Below, in pieces: positions 8,299 through 17,772 of a stretch of DNA of 64,000 nucleotides (positions are counted from its first letter, which is position 1; each line of letters begins with the position of its first letter). The DNA lies in NCBI RefSeq assembly GCF_003697785.1, contig NZ_QOKZ01000010.1, forward strand, positions 87,951 to 151,950, read 5' to 3'. Under the pieces are notes generated by a model. That model had not been told where the DNA came from. It worked only from the letters and a program-made list of their open reading frames with translations, and did not search any database. A program made the translations under genes and the position numbers. Source of the stretch: Paracoccus alkanivorans. GTDB taxonomy: Bacteria; Pseudomonadota; Alphaproteobacteria; Rhodobacterales; Rhodobacteraceae.

Positions 8299-10080
8299 CT
8301 ACGCGGCACCACGCTGTGGGCGCATATCAGCGGGGTCGATTCCGGCCACCACCACGGGCTTCTTCATCGCATCGCGGCGGAACGGCTCACCCAGTTCCTG
8401 GTTCAGCAGCACTTCTATGAAAGTGGTCTCGCCCTGCTTCATCTGGCGTTCGACCGCATCGTGCAACGCATGGGTCAGTTCCTCCCGCGACCTGACCTGC
8501 ACCCCGCGTGCGTCGCAGGCCTCGGCGATCTTCGCATAGGAAGTGCCGCGATCGAGTTCGGTGCCGACGAAATTGTTGTCATACCACAGCGTCGTATTCC
8601 GCTTTTCCGCGCCCCACTGGTAGTTGCGGAAGATCACCATGGTAATCGCCGGCCAGTCCTCGCGCCCACAGGCGGTCATCTCGTTCATCGAGATGCCGAA
8701 GGCGCCGTCGCCGGCAAAGCCGATCACCGGGGTGTCCGGATTGCCGATCTTGGCGCCGAGAATCGCCGGAAAGCCGTAGCCGCAGGGGCCGAACAGGCCA
8801 GGCGCCAGGTATTTGCGGCCCGCCTCAAAGCTGGGATAGGCGTTGCCGATGGCGCAGTTATTGCCGATATCCGAACTGACGATGGCTTCCTTCGGCACAG
8901 CCTGCATGATCGCCCGCCATGCCTGACGGGGGCTCATCAGATCGGCATCGCGCTCGCGCGCGCCGGCGTTCCATTCGGTGCCGGGATCGTCATCCTCATG
9001 GTCGAGGCTGGAGAGCTCCTGCGCCCAACGCGATTTCGTCTGCGCCACCAGATCGCGGCGTTCGGCCCGGCCCGCATCTCCGGCGTTGGCGGTCAGTTGC
9101 GCCATGATGCCGCGCGCGACCTTGGCCGCATCGCCCTGAATGCCCACCGTGACCTTCTTGGTCAGCCCGATCCGGTCGGCATTGATATCGACCTGGATGA
9201 TCTTGGCATCCTTCGGCCAGTAATCGATGCCATAGCCTGGCAGGGTCGAAAACGGGTTGAGCCGCGTGCCGAGTGCCAGCACCACATCGGCACGCGCGAT
9301 GATCTCCATCCCCGCTTTCGATCCATTATAGCCCAGAGGACCCATGGCCAGCGGGTGCGAACCGGGGAAACTGTCATTATGCTGGTAGTTGCTGCAAACC
9401 GGGGCATCCAGCCGCTCGGCCAGTTTGACCAGATCGGGGATCGCGCCGGACAGCACCACGCCCGCGCCAGACAGGATCACCGGGAAGCTGGCTTCGGACA
9501 GCAGCTTTGCTGCCTCGGCCACCGCGTTTTCGCCGCCCGCCGGGCGCTCGAAGGCGACGACCTGCGGCAGATCGACATCGATCACCTGGGTCCACATGTC
9601 GCGTGGGATGTTCATCTGCGCGGGGGCAGAGTTGCGCCATGCCTGCATGATCACCCGGTTCAGAACCTCGGGGATGCGGCTCGGGTCGCGGACCTCTTCC
9701 TGATAACAGACGCAATCGGCGAAAAGCCGCATCTGCTCCATCTCCTGGAAACCGCCCTGGCCGATGGTCTTGTTCGCCGCCTGCGGCGTGACCAGCAATA
9801 GCGGAGTGTGGTTCCAATAGGCGGTCTTGACCGGGGTGACGAAGCCGGTCACGCCGGGGCCGTTCTGGGCAATCGCCATCGACATCTTGCCGGTCGAACG
9901 GGTGAACCCGTCAGCCATCAACCCGGCATTGGTCTCATGCGCGCAATCCCAGAATTTGATTCCCGCCTTGGGAAACAGGTCGCTGACCGGCATCATCGCC
10001 GAACCGATGATCCCGAACGCGTGCTCGATCCCATGCAGTTGCAAGACTTTGACGAAAGCTTCTTCGGTGGTCATTTTCAT
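8299..10080 (-). CDS. xsc: Sulfoacetaldehyde acetyltransferase
   Basis: A 593-residue thiamine diphosphate enzyme that converts sulfoacetaldehyde and phosphate to acetyl phosphate and sulfite. It has the N-terminal pyrimidine-binding domain with the activating Glu in CAHETNAGLMADGF and the pyrophosphate-binding GDGAFGISMNEM...N motif in the C-terminal third. The sequences IGSAMMPVSDLFPKAG and QNGPGVTGFVTPVKTAYWNH are characteristic of Xsc rather than acetolactate synthase. AAGGAG precedes the start. It sits directly downstream of tauY, the enzyme expected to make its substrate. Confidence 0.96.
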   Translation of the reverse strand: MKMTTEEAFVKVLQLHGIEHAFGIIGSAMMPVSDLFPKAGIKFWDCAHETNAGLMADGFTRSTGKMSMAIAQNGPGVTGFVTPVKTAYWNHTPLLLVTPQAANKTIGQGGFQEMEQMRLFADCVCYQEEVRDPSRIPEVLNRVIMQAWRNSAPAQMNIPRDMWTQVIDVDLPQVVAFERPAGGENAVAEAAKLLSEASFPVILSGAGVVLSGAIPDLVKLAERLDAPVCSNYQHNDSFPGSHPLAMGPLGYNGSKAGMEIIARADVVLALGTRLNPFSTLPGYGIDYWPKDAKIIQVDINADRIGLTKKVTVGIQGDAAKVARGIMAQLTANAGDAGRAERRDLVAQTKSRWAQELSSLDHEDDDPGTEWNAGARERDADLMSPRQAWRAIMQAVPKEAIVSSDIGNNCAIGNAYPSFEAGRKYLAPGLFGPCGYGFPAILGAKIGNPDTPVIGFAGDGAFGISMNEMTACGREDWPAITMVIFRNYQWGAEKRNTTLWYDNNFVGTELDRGTSYAKIAEACDARGVQVRSREELTHALHDAVERQMKQGETTFIEVLLNQELGEPFRRDAMKKPVVVAGIDPADMRPQRGAA

Positions 10081-10092
10081 CGGCGTCGCTCC

Positions 10093-11484
10093 TTAATTAC
10101 GCTCGTCGCGGAAGTGATAGAGGTGATAGAGACCCCATTGGCCAAGCCGCCGGAACGGCGTCTTCCAGCCCTCGTGAGGCAATTCGTTGTTGAAAATCGG
10201 CAGGTTCGGGACCCGTTCCCCCGCGACCAGTTGCGCCATCCGGCGACCGGCCATGGCGGAATACATGACCCCGTTGCCGCCATAGCCAAGCGCATAGAAC
10301 GCGCCCGGCAGGTCGGGAATGCCGGTGATCCGGGGCATCATGTCATGGCTGACATCGACCCAACCCCACCAGCTGTAATCCAGTTCGATTCCGCGCAGGG
10401 CCGGAAATTTCCGCGCCATCCCCTCGCACAACGCGTTGAGATGCGCAGGGTTGGCCGCGTCCTTCCCGGTGATCGCCGCGCGCGAGCCGATCTGCAACCG
10501 GTTGTCGGGCAGTAGCCGATAGTAATGCCGCAGCGTGCGGGTATCGGTCAGCGGCGACAGGCGGCGGATACCCACCGATTCCAGTTCGTCCCCGGTCAGT
10601 TCGCGGGTCACGACGCTGTTCGACATGATCGGCATCAGCCGGTCCTTCAGTCTCGGATGCAGGTTGCGGGGGGCATAGGCTGCCGTCGCCACCGCCACGC
10701 GCCGGGCACGGACCGTGCCGCCGGGCGTGCGCAGATGATGCACGCCATCCCTGAACTCCCAGCCTTGCACCGGGCTGTCGGTATGCACCCTCGCACCCAG
10801 TTCCCGCGCCACCCGCAGATAGCCGAAAGCCAGCTTGGCCGCGTGGATGCCGACGCCATCGGGCTCCCACATCGCGCCATGCGCCTCCATGTCGCGCACG
10901 ACAGTCTCGTGCAACTCGTCGCGGGTGAGCATCCGGGCGCCATAGCCGAAGCTGTCGCGCAAGAGCGTGGCCTCCGCCTCCAGCACGGGCATCACCGACG
11001 CCTTGTGGGCGATGTAGTAATGCCCGCCATCCTGCGGCTCGCAGGCGATGCCGTGATCGCGGATCAGGCCGCGGAATAGCTCGAATGCCTCGACAATCTC
11101 GGCATGCAGGCCCCTGGCGACATCCAGCCCCCAACGCTTGATCCACTGGCTGCGCTTGAGTCGTCCCGAACTGATCTGCGCCTGCCCGCCATTGCGGGTC
11201 GAGCAGCCATAGGCCACGCCGTTGGCCTCCAGCACCGTGGCCTTGATGCCGTGATTCTTGGCCAGATGGATGGCGGTCGAAAGCCCAGTATAGCCCGAAC
11301 CGATCACCGCGACATCCACATCCATATCGGCCTTGACCGGGCCATCATCCTCGGGCGCGGCACCGGCGGTCCCGATCCAGTAGGTCGGCGCGTAATCGCT
11401 GCCCGGACCAAGCGCGCGCGCGGTCATCGGGTCGTAGAATGGATCGAAGGGCTTCGATCCCGGACGGTTATCGATCATCTGCAT
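10093..11484 (-). CDS. tauY: Taurine dehydrogenase large subunit (FAD-dependent, DAO family)
   Basis: A 463-residue flavoprotein with an N-terminal extension and the Rossmann motif VDVAVIGSGYTGLSTAIHLAKN, then EANGVAYGCSTRNGGQ and a C-terminal YALGYGGNGVMYSAMAGRRMA. This is the gamma-glutamylputrescine-oxidase-like DAO family to which TauY belongs. The frame is open for 95 codons upstream, but that stretch overlaps tauX; the ATG at 11484 lies 8 bases after the tauX stop. With TauX it oxidatively deaminates taurine to sulfoacetaldehyde at the membrane (family knowledge). Confidence 0.88.
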   Translation of the reverse strand: MQMIDNRPGSKPFDPFYDPMTARALGPGSDYAPTYWIGTAGAAPEDDGPVKADMDVDVAVIGSGYTGLSTAIHLAKNHGIKATVLEANGVAYGCSTRNGGQAQISSGRLKRSQWIKRWGLDVARGLHAEIVEAFELFRGLIRDHGIACEPQDGGHYYIAHKASVMPVLEAEATLLRDSFGYGARMLTRDELHETVVRDMEAHGAMWEPDGVGIHAAKLAFGYLRVARELGARVHTDSPVQGWEFRDGVHHLRTPGGTVRARRVAVATAAYAPRNLHPRLKDRLMPIMSNSVVTRELTGDELESVGIRRLSPLTDTRTLRHYYRLLPDNRLQIGSRAAITGKDAANPAHLNALCEGMARKFPALRGIELDYSWWGWVDVSHDMMPRITGIPDLPGAFYALGYGGNGVMYSAMAGRRMAQLVAGERVPNLPIFNNELPHEGWKTPFRRLGQWGLYHLYHFRDERN

Positions 11485-11491
11485 GATCGTC

Positions 11492-11887
11492 TCACTTCGC
11501 CGGGACTGCTGGGCGTTGCTTGCGGATCGCCTGTTTCTCGACGATCCGGCCGTCGCGGATGCGGAACAGGTCCGCGCCCTGCACCTCGGTCCGCGTGCCG
11601 TCGGGATTGGTGGCGCGGAAGGTCCATTGCGAAACGCCCCGCGTGCCGTCTTCGGACATAAAGTGGCTGTGTTCGGCCCATTGCACGTCCGGCATCGCGG
11701 TCCAGACGCCCTCGAAGGCCTTGGCGATGGCCTCGCGCCCCTCGATCTTGTTGCCGTATTCGTGGTCACCCGCGACGGTATAGAACACGCAATCCTCGGC
11801 GAAATGGGTCATCACCCCATCGATATCGTGGCGGTTGAAGGCGTCGAAAGTGGCCTTCAGATCCTCGGCGGTCAGTTTGCGGGACAT
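11492..11887 (-). CDS. tauX: Taurine dehydrogenase small subunit, NTF2/SnoaL-like
   Basis: A 131-residue SnoaL-like protein (MSRKLTAEDLKATFDAFNRH; HFAEDCVFYTVAGDHEYGNK; a C-terminal beta strand GADLFRIRDGRIVEKQAIRK). The start at 11887 is preceded by AAGGAG; the frame runs open far upstream, but only as a shadow of tauM. The position between the TRAP permease and tauY matches tauX of the Rhodobacter sphaeroides/Paracoccus taurine clusters. It is the non-flavin partner of TauY; its exact role in catalysis is not evident from sequence. Confidence 0.85.
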   Translation of the reverse strand: MSRKLTAEDLKATFDAFNRHDIDGVMTHFAEDCVFYTVAGDHEYGNKIEGREAIAKAFEGVWTAMPDVQWAEHSHFMSEDGTRGVSQWTFRATNPDGTRTEVQGADLFRIRDGRIVEKQAIRKQRPAVPAK

Positions 11888-11901
11888 GGGATACTCCTTG
11901 C

Positions 11902-13242
11902 TTAATAGCCCAGCATCCGCGGCAGCCACAGGGCAAGGGCCGGGAAACAGGCGATGATGAAGATTGCGGTGACCGAGGCGATGGCGAAGGGGATCGCGCG
12001 CAGGCTGATCCGCTCTATCGAGACGCCCGATATGCCCGAGGCGATGAACAGGTTCTCGCCCAATGGCGGGGTCTGGAAGCCGACCGAGAGGGTGCAGATC
12101 ATGACGATCCCGAAATGGATAGGATCGATGCCGACCATATAGGCGACCGGCAGCATCACCGGCACGAGGATCATGATCGCGGCCAGCGTCTCCATGAACA
12201 TGCCGACGATCAGCAGCATTGCGATGACCATCGCCCAGATCGCGTAAATGTTGGTGGTCAGGCTGAGCACTCCACCGGCAATGACGCCTGGAATGTTGTT
12301 CTCGACCAGGATGCGGCCAAAGATCGTGGCGGTAAACAGCACCAGCAGCACGCGTCCCGACAGCCATGTCGTCGTGTCGAGCGCCTTGATCATCTCGCGC
12401 AGATCCAGCTCGCGATAAATGGCGATACCGACGAAAAGCGTGTAGAAGATCGCCACGATGGCGGCTTCGGTCGGGGTGAAATAGCCGCTGTAAATCCCGC
12501 CGAGGATCACAATCGGCGCCAGCAGCGCCCAGAAGCCGTGATAACAGGCGCAAACGACCTTGCGCAGCGATAGCGGTTCGTCCGAGCCGTGAAAACCACG
12601 AACCCGACAGCGGATATAGTTCATCACCAGCAACCCGCCCGCCATCACTACGCCGGGCAGGAAGCCGGCGATGAAGAGCTTCGAGATCGAGACGGACTGG
12701 AAGGTGCCATGCGCCTCGATGGCTGCCGGATCGGGCTGCATCCCCATCGCCGAGATGCCGTAGATGACCATCGGGATCGAGGGAGGGATGATGATGCCCA
12801 GGCCACCCGCCGCAGCGGTGACGGACGCCGCATAGCCTGGCCCGTAACCCTGACGCGCCATGGCGGGGATCATCAGCATGCCCACGGCGGCAGTGGTGGC
12901 GGGGCCGGATCCCGAGATGGCGCCGAAGAACAGGCAGGCGATGATGGTGGCTGCCGACAACCCGCCGGTGAATGGCCCGGCAAGGCTTTCGGCCACGGCG
13001 ATCAGGCGGCGGGACAGGCCGGCGGCCTCCATCAATGCGCCAGCGAGGATGAAGGCGGGCAAGGCCATCAGCGGGAACGATCCCACCGAGGACCATGCCA
13101 TCTGCACCATCTTGATCGGGTTGTCGCCCAGATAGATCATCGCGATGAGTGATGACACACCAAGGGCCACGGTGATGGGGGCGCCAAGGACCAGCAGCCC
13201 GAAGAACGCGCCGAACAGGATTTCGATCAGCAGGTTGTCCAT
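11902..13242 (-). CDS. tauM: TRAP transporter large permease (DctM family), taurine
   Basis: A 446-residue membrane protein with DctM hallmarks: FGLLVLGAPITVALGVSSL at the N-terminus, MALPAFILAGALMEAAGLS, SGSGPATTAAVGMLMIPAM, and IIIPPSIPMVIYGI. About 12 transmembrane segments are expected. It starts in a one-base TGATG overlap with the small permease gene and forms with TauL and TauK a sodium-coupled importer. Taurine as cargo is inferred from the cluster. Confidence 0.93.
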   Translation of the reverse strand: MDNLLIEILFGAFFGLLVLGAPITVALGVSSLIAMIYLGDNPIKMVQMAWSSVGSFPLMALPAFILAGALMEAAGLSRRLIAVAESLAGPFTGGLSAATIIACLFFGAISGSGPATTAAVGMLMIPAMARQGYGPGYAASVTAAAGGLGIIIPPSIPMVIYGISAMGMQPDPAAIEAHGTFQSVSISKLFIAGFLPGVVMAGGLLVMNYIRCRVRGFHGSDEPLSLRKVVCACYHGFWALLAPIVILGGIYSGYFTPTEAAIVAIFYTLFVGIAIYRELDLREMIKALDTTTWLSGRVLLVLFTATIFGRILVENNIPGVIAGGVLSLTTNIYAIWAMVIAMLLIVGMFMETLAAIMILVPVMLPVAYMVGIDPIHFGIVMICTLSVGFQTPPLGENLFIASGISGVSIERISLRAIPFAIASVTAIFIIACFPALALWLPRMLGY

Positions 13243-13799
13243 CAGCGCTTCTCCCGGTCGAAGGCGCGTTGTTCGTTCTGTGCCAGTTCGATCATGTCAT
13301 CGACCTCGACGCGGTCGGGGTCGCGCGGATCGACACCGCGGATCAGCTTGAGATAGTTCACCTGCAAGATGCGAAGCGTCATCAGCGCGAAGGCGATGGG
13401 CAGCGCCAGATAGACATGGCGCATCTCCCACCCCAGGGTCTGGGCCTTAACGAAAGGCTTGAGACGGCTGATGAACTCGATCGAGTGCCAGATGAAAACG
13501 ATGTTGAAGGCGATCCAGAACAGGTCTCCGGCAGCCTCGATGATCCTTGCCTTATGTCGCGACATCGCGTTCAGGTGGAAGGAAACCCGGTTATGGGCGG
13601 CAATGCGGGCGGCATAGGACGCTCCGAAATACGCGAACCAGACGAACAGTATGACCGAGAGCTCTTCGATCCAGGTGATCGAAAAGCCGAACAACTGGCG
13701 GGCGACGATCTGCACGAAAAGCAGGCTCACGAAAACGGCCAGCAGGATACGGCAGACATGGCTTTCGAACTTGTCGAGAAACGACCAGAGCGCAGGCAT
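13242..13799 (-). CDS. tauL: TRAP transporter small permease (DctQ family), taurine
   Basis: A 185-residue protein with four hydrophobic segments (MPALWSFLDKFESHVCRILL; ITWIEELSVILFVWFAYFGA; ILYTFIWHSIEF-like third segment; YLALPIAFALMTLRIL). The WIEELSVILFVW motif is typical of DctQ. The ATG at 13799 follows AGGAGG; 24 further upstream codons are open but overlap the hairpin region after tauK. It is translationally coupled to tauM. Confidence 0.9.
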   Translation of the reverse strand: MPALWSFLDKFESHVCRILLAVFVSLLFVQIVARQLFGFSITWIEELSVILFVWFAYFGASYAARIAAHNRVSFHLNAMSRHKARIIEAAGDLFWIAFNIVFIWHSIEFISRLKPFVKAQTLGWEMRHVYLALPIAFALMTLRILQVNYLKLIRGVDPRDPDRVEVDDMIELAQNEQRAFDREKR

Positions 13800-13851
13800 A
13801 ACGGGCCTCCTGAAGGGGGCTGCGGTTAAGGGTGAATCTGGAGCAAGGTGC

Positions 13852-13870
13852 TGGCGGCTATGCGCCGCCA
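13852..13870 (-). promoter_or_regulatory. Intra-operon hairpin after tauK
   Basis: TGGCGGC and GCCGCCA form a 7-bp stem with a 5-base loop, 7 bases beyond the tauK stop codon and before tauL. There is no T-run. The placement mirrors the hairpin after tctC (1342-1365). Confidence 0.45.
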
Positions 13871-13877
13871 CTGTGCC

Positions 13878-14879
13878 TTATTCGATGGCCGGACGATCGA
13901 GCGCGGTCAGCACTTGGTTCAGGGCCTCCTTGCCGCCGATCTGCTCATAGAATTTCGGCCAGACATTGGTGGTGGCCAGTTCCATGAACTCCTTCTCGTC
14001 ATCTGCCGGATCGGTGATCTCCATCCCCCGCGAAACGAGTTCGTCGCGGATCTTGGTCTCCTCACTGCGCAGGAACTCTGCCGAGGCCTGCGTCGCGGCC
14101 TCTCCGGCGGCCAGGATGTGCTGCTGTTCCTCTTCGCTCAGGCCTTCGAACAGGGCCTCGCTGACGATCAGGGGTTCGATGGAAAAGATATAGCGCAGAT
14201 TGGTGATATATTTCTGCACTTCGTCGAACTTCATCGAATAAATGGTCATGTAGGGATTGTCCTGACCATCCACCACCTTCTGCTGAAGCGCGGCGAAGGT
14301 CTCTCCCCAAGCCATCGGCGTCGGGTTGATGCCCCAGCTTTTATAGGTTTCGATCATGATCTCGTTCTTGGGAACACGAATCACCAGACCCTGCAGATCT
14401 TCCACGCTCGAGACCGGCTTCTTGGAATTGCTCAGCACCCGGAAACCGGAATAGGCCCAACCGATGATGCGCACGCCGGCATCCTCGATGGTCCGGTCAA
14501 TCATCTGCTGGCCGATTTTGCCCTGCGTGATCTTTTCGGCGTCATCCTGGCTGAGGATCACATAGGGCAATGTCAGTGCGCCAACCGAAGGCGAGAACGG
14601 GGTAATATTGTTGATGGCGAGGATCGAGAAATCCAGCGTGCCCGTGGCGGCAGCGGTTACTGTATCCTGCTCGTCGCCAAGCTGGCCATTCAGGAACAGC
14701 TTGCCGGTCATCTCGCCGCCGGATTCCTTTTCCAAGGCTGCAATGAAGGCCTTGCCGAGCGCTTCTTGCGTGCCGCCCGCACCATCGCCCACGGCGATAC
14801 GATACTCGGCTGCGGCGGCGGGCAGGGCCAGCGCAAGGCTTATTGCAGTTCCTGTCAGAAAGCGGGTCAGGTAGGTCAT
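13878..14879 (-). CDS. tauK: TRAP transporter substrate-binding protein (DctP family), taurine
   Basis: A 333-residue periplasmic binding protein. The start at 14879 follows CAGGGAG and gives a signal peptide (MTYLTRFLTGTAISLALALP, cleavage after AAA). The DctP arginine region is SVEDLQGLVIRVPKNEIMIE, followed by WGINPTPMAWGETFAALQQKVVDGQDNP. It is the first gene of the cluster, divergent from tauR, so it probably sits immediately behind the TauR-controlled promoter. The frame stays open for 229 codons upstream, into tauR, which is a shadow. Confidence 0.93.
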   Translation of the reverse strand: MTYLTRFLTGTAISLALALPAAAAEYRIAVGDGAGGTQEALGKAFIAALEKESGGEMTGKLFLNGQLGDEQDTVTAAATGTLDFSILAINNITPFSPSVGALTLPYVILSQDDAEKITQGKIGQQMIDRTIEDAGVRIIGWAYSGFRVLSNSKKPVSSVEDLQGLVIRVPKNEIMIETYKSWGINPTPMAWGETFAALQQKVVDGQDNPYMTIYSMKFDEVQKYITNLRYIFSIEPLIVSEALFEGLSEEEQQHILAAGEAATQASAEFLRSEETKIRDELVSRGMEITDPADDEKEFMELATTNVWPKFYEQIGGKEALNQVLTALDRPAIE

Positions 14880-14962
14880 CGGAATTCTCCCTGTGCATGG
14901 ATGGCCACATTGGCTGTGGTCGCTTGACCCGGCGGAATGTTGCAGCAGATGCGATTCAGGGA

Positions 14963-14993
14963 TATGTCCAGATAGAATAGAACATAGGTCCAG
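14963..14993 (-). promoter_or_regulatory. Direct repeats, candidate TauR operator
   Basis: On the minus strand CTGGACCTAT (14984-14993) and CTGGACATA (14963-14971) repeat with a 22-base period. This resembles CTGGAC-type direct repeats that I recall for TauR of Rhodobacter capsulatus (from memory). The first copy touches the tauR start codon, so autoregulation is plausible. Confidence 0.6.
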
Positions 14994-16469
14994 ATGAGCA
15001 GCCGGATTCCCGTCGAAACCATCTTTCTGCGTGAAGATGAGGCGCCGACATTGCAGGGGCGTCTCATGGCCGCCATCGTCCGGGCCATCCTGGAAAGCCG
15101 TGCCCGTCCGGGTACGCGGCTGCCATCCAGCAGACTGTTGGCCAGATCGCTTGGCATATCGCGAATGACCGTCACGCTGGTCTATCAGGAACTGGTCAGC
15201 CAGGGATATCTGGAGACCCTCCCGCGGTCCGGTATCGCGGTCGCGGCTACGGTTCCGCATCGCCGGCTGCGCGTATCCGGGACTCGTCAGACAGGACAGC
15301 CGCCCGATTGGCGGGACTGGCTTTCCGACCATCGTCTGCCGCGCCGGGTTATCCGAAAGCCCGCGAACTGGCGCGATTTTCGTTACCGCTTTATTTATGG
15401 TCAGGCAGATCCGGACCTGTTCGATCATAGTGCCTGGCGGGACTGCGCCCGGCGTGCCCTGGGCACTCGCGATTTCGCCGCATTGGCCGCCGATCAATAC
15501 GGGGCAGACGATCCGCTGCTGGTGGATTACATCTGCTCGAACACCTTGCCTCGGCGTGGCATCCACGCCCAGCCCGAAGAGGTGCTGGTCACGATGGGGG
15601 CACAGAACGCGCTGTTTCTGGCGGTCGAATTGCTAGGCCGCGCGGATCGGCTGGCCGTGACCGAGGAACCGGGCTATCCCGATTTCGCGGAAACCTTGCG
15701 GAGGGCGCAAAGCCCGACGATCTTCCTGCCGGTCGACGGGATGGGGCTGAACCCGGCGGAGTTGCCGGAAAATACCCGTCTGGTCATCGTCACACCCAGC
15801 CATCACATCCCGACCGGCGCCACCATGCCGCTGGCCCGCCGCAAGGACCTGATAGCGCGGGCGGGCGGGCAGAACTTTCTCATCATCGAGGACGATTACG
15901 ATTTCGAGATGTCCTATCTCGCCCCTCCCGCGCCCGCGCTCAAATCGCTCGACGATACCGGGCGGGTCATCTATCTGGGCAGTTTCTCGAAATCTCTGTT
16001 TCCGGGATTGCGCATCGGTTACATGGTCGGCCCGGCGGCGTTGATTACCCAGGCACGTGCCCTACGCTCGATGATGCTGCGCCATCCTCCCAGTCATTTG
16101 CAGCGCATTACGGCCTATTTCCTCGCATTGGGCCATTACGACGCACATATCGTCCGTTTACGCGAGGCGCTGAAAAACCGCCGGACGGCGCTGGAGCAGG
16201 CGTTGCGCCGCACATCGCTGACGATTGCCGGGGCACCTGCATCGGGCGGCTCCAGCGTGTGGATCAAGGGGCCGGAACATGTGGATAGCGCCGATCTGGC
16301 CGAGCAGTTGCGGCCTGACGGTGTTCTTATCGAACCCGGAGAGGTGTTCTTCGAAACACCGCCGCCGGTCTGCCCATATTTTCGGTTGGGTTATTCCTCG
16401 ATAATCGAACGGGATATCCCCGCGGGTATTGAATTGATCGCAAGGCGGGCGAATCAGCTTGCTGTCTGA
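14994..16469 (+). CDS. tauR: MocR/GntR-family regulator with aminotransferase-like domain, TauR
   Basis: A 491-residue MocR-type regulator. Residues about 15-90 form a GntR winged HTH (GTRLPSSRLLARSLGISRMT, then VTLVYQELVSQGYLETLPRSG). Residues about 125-485 are a fold-type I aminotransferase domain keeping EDDYDFEM and the PLP Lys in GSFSKSLFPGLRIGY (Lys333). TauR-type regulators use PLP and taurine to activate taurine genes. It is divergent from tauK with the candidate direct repeats in between. No strong Shine-Dalgarno precedes the start, so translation may be weak or the mRNA short-leadered. Confidence 0.92.
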   Translation: MSSRIPVETIFLREDEAPTLQGRLMAAIVRAILESRARPGTRLPSSRLLARSLGISRMTVTLVYQELVSQGYLETLPRSGIAVAATVPHRRLRVSGTRQTGQPPDWRDWLSDHRLPRRVIRKPANWRDFRYRFIYGQADPDLFDHSAWRDCARRALGTRDFAALAADQYGADDPLLVDYICSNTLPRRGIHAQPEEVLVTMGAQNALFLAVELLGRADRLAVTEEPGYPDFAETLRRAQSPTIFLPVDGMGLNPAELPENTRLVIVTPSHHIPTGATMPLARRKDLIARAGGQNFLIIEDDYDFEMSYLAPPAPALKSLDDTGRVIYLGSFSKSLFPGLRIGYMVGPAALITQARALRSMMLRHPPSHLQRITAYFLALGHYDAHIVRLREALKNRRTALEQALRRTSLTIAGAPASGGSSVWIKGPEHVDSADLAEQLRPDGVLIEPGEVFFETPPPVCPYFRLGYSSIIERDIPAGIELIARRANQLAV

Positions 16470-16551
16470 GCTTCGGTGATAGGCGTGGGGACGATAACAG
16501 GGATCGGTGTGCGGATACTGCAAGGGGGAACTGGGGCGCACGGAAAGCGGT

Positions 16552-16570
16552 CTTGCAACACTCCTGCAAG
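16552..16570. promoter_or_regulatory. Inverted repeat upstream of the valine catabolism genes
   Basis: CTTGCA-N7-TGCAAG lies about 55 bases before the acyl-CoA dehydrogenase start; a further TGCAAG half-site occurs near 16519. It is a candidate operator for an unidentified regulator. No regulator gene for this operon is in the window. Confidence 0.3.
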
Positions 16571-16623
16571 ATTCGGATATTAAACGAACCGTCAATTTCC
16601 GGGGCTGAGGGGGGGAACAGCAC

Positions 16624-17769
16624 ATGGATTTCGCGCTGAGCGAAGAACAGCTAGCCATATTCGAGATGGCACGCGATTTCGGCCAGACCCGCATCGCGCC
16701 CCACGCACGCGAATGGGAGGCAGCGGGCACGATACCCCGTGAGTTATGGGCCGAGATCGCCCAGCTTGGCTTTGGCGGGCTTTATGTCAGCGAGGAATAT
16801 GGCGGCTCGGGGCTTTCACGCCTTGATGCCACGCTGGTTTTCGAGGCCCTTGCGATGGCCTGCCCGGCAGTCGGGTCCTTCCTGTCGATCCACAATATGT
16901 GCGGTGGCATGATCGACAAGTTCGGCAGTGATGACACCAAGGCGCGCTGGCTCCCCGACCTGTGCAGCATGGAGAAGGTGTTCAGCTATTGTCTTACCGA
17001 GCCCGGCAGCGGTTCGGACGCCGCCGCCCTGCGGACAAAAGCCGAACGAACCAATGAGGGTTATCGCCTGAACGGAACCAAGGCGTTTATCTCGGGCGGC
17101 ACTTATTCGGATGCCTATGTCACGATGGTCCGCACCGGCGATAACGGGCCGAAAGGGATCAGCACGGTGATCGTCGAGAGCGGCACAAAGGGCCTGTCCT
17201 TTGGTGCGCTGGAGGACAAGATGGGCTGGCGCGCACAGCCCACTGCACAGGTTCAGTTCGACGATTGCGTGGTGTCGCATGACAATCTGCTGGGCGAAGA
17301 GGGCAAGGGGTTTACCTATGCGATGGCCGGGCTGGATGGCGGGCGGCTGAACATCTCGGCAGGGGCATTGGGTGGCGCGCAGGCCGCGCTGGATGCGACC
17401 CTGGCCTATATGGGCGAACGAAAGGCCTTTGGTAAATCACTCGACCAGTTCCAGGCATTGCAGTTCCGATTGGCCGAGATGGAGACCGCCCTGCAATCCT
17501 CGCGCATCTTCCTGCGTCAGGCGGCGTGGAAACTTGATAACGGCGCCCCGGACGCAACCAAGTTCTGCGCGATGGCCAAGCTTCATGTCACCGACCGCGC
17601 CTTCGAGGTTGCCAATCAATGCCTGCAGCTGCATGGCGGCTATGGCTATCTGGCCGATTACGGCATTGAAAAGATCGTCCGTGATCTGCGTGTGCACCAG
17701 ATCCTGGAAGGCACCAACGAGATCATGCGGCTGATCATCGGCCGTGCCATGCTGACCGAACGGGGGTAA
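16624..17769 (+). CDS. Acyl-CoA dehydrogenase, isobutyryl-CoA dehydrogenase-like
   Basis: A 381-residue acyl-CoA dehydrogenase. Motifs: MDFALSEEQ at the start, CLTEPGSGSDAAALRTKAE (FAD/substrate loop), and the C-terminal LHGGYGYLADYGIEKIVRDL with the catalytic Glu in QILEGTNEIMR. The two genes that follow encode the next valine-pathway steps, so isobutyryl-CoA is the likely substrate. The reaction gives methacrylyl-CoA with electron transfer to ETF. Length and motifs are normal for the family; a different short branched-chain substrate cannot be excluded. Confidence 0.9.
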   Translation: MDFALSEEQLAIFEMARDFGQTRIAPHAREWEAAGTIPRELWAEIAQLGFGGLYVSEEYGGSGLSRLDATLVFEALAMACPAVGSFLSIHNMCGGMIDKFGSDDTKARWLPDLCSMEKVFSYCLTEPGSGSDAAALRTKAERTNEGYRLNGTKAFISGGTYSDAYVTMVRTGDNGPKGISTVIVESGTKGLSFGALEDKMGWRAQPTAQVQFDDCVVSHDNLLGEEGKGFTYAMAGLDGGRLNISAGALGGAQAALDATLAYMGERKAFGKSLDQFQALQFRLAEMETALQSSRIFLRQAAWKLDNGAPDATKFCAMAKLHVTDRAFEVANQCLQLHGGYGYLADYGIEKIVRDLRVHQILEGTNEIMRLIIGRAMLTERG

Positions 17770-17772
17770 ATC

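Noticed and set aside
8461..9801. 446-codon plus-strand frame across xsc
   Set aside because: Antisense shadow of xsc without recognisable domains.
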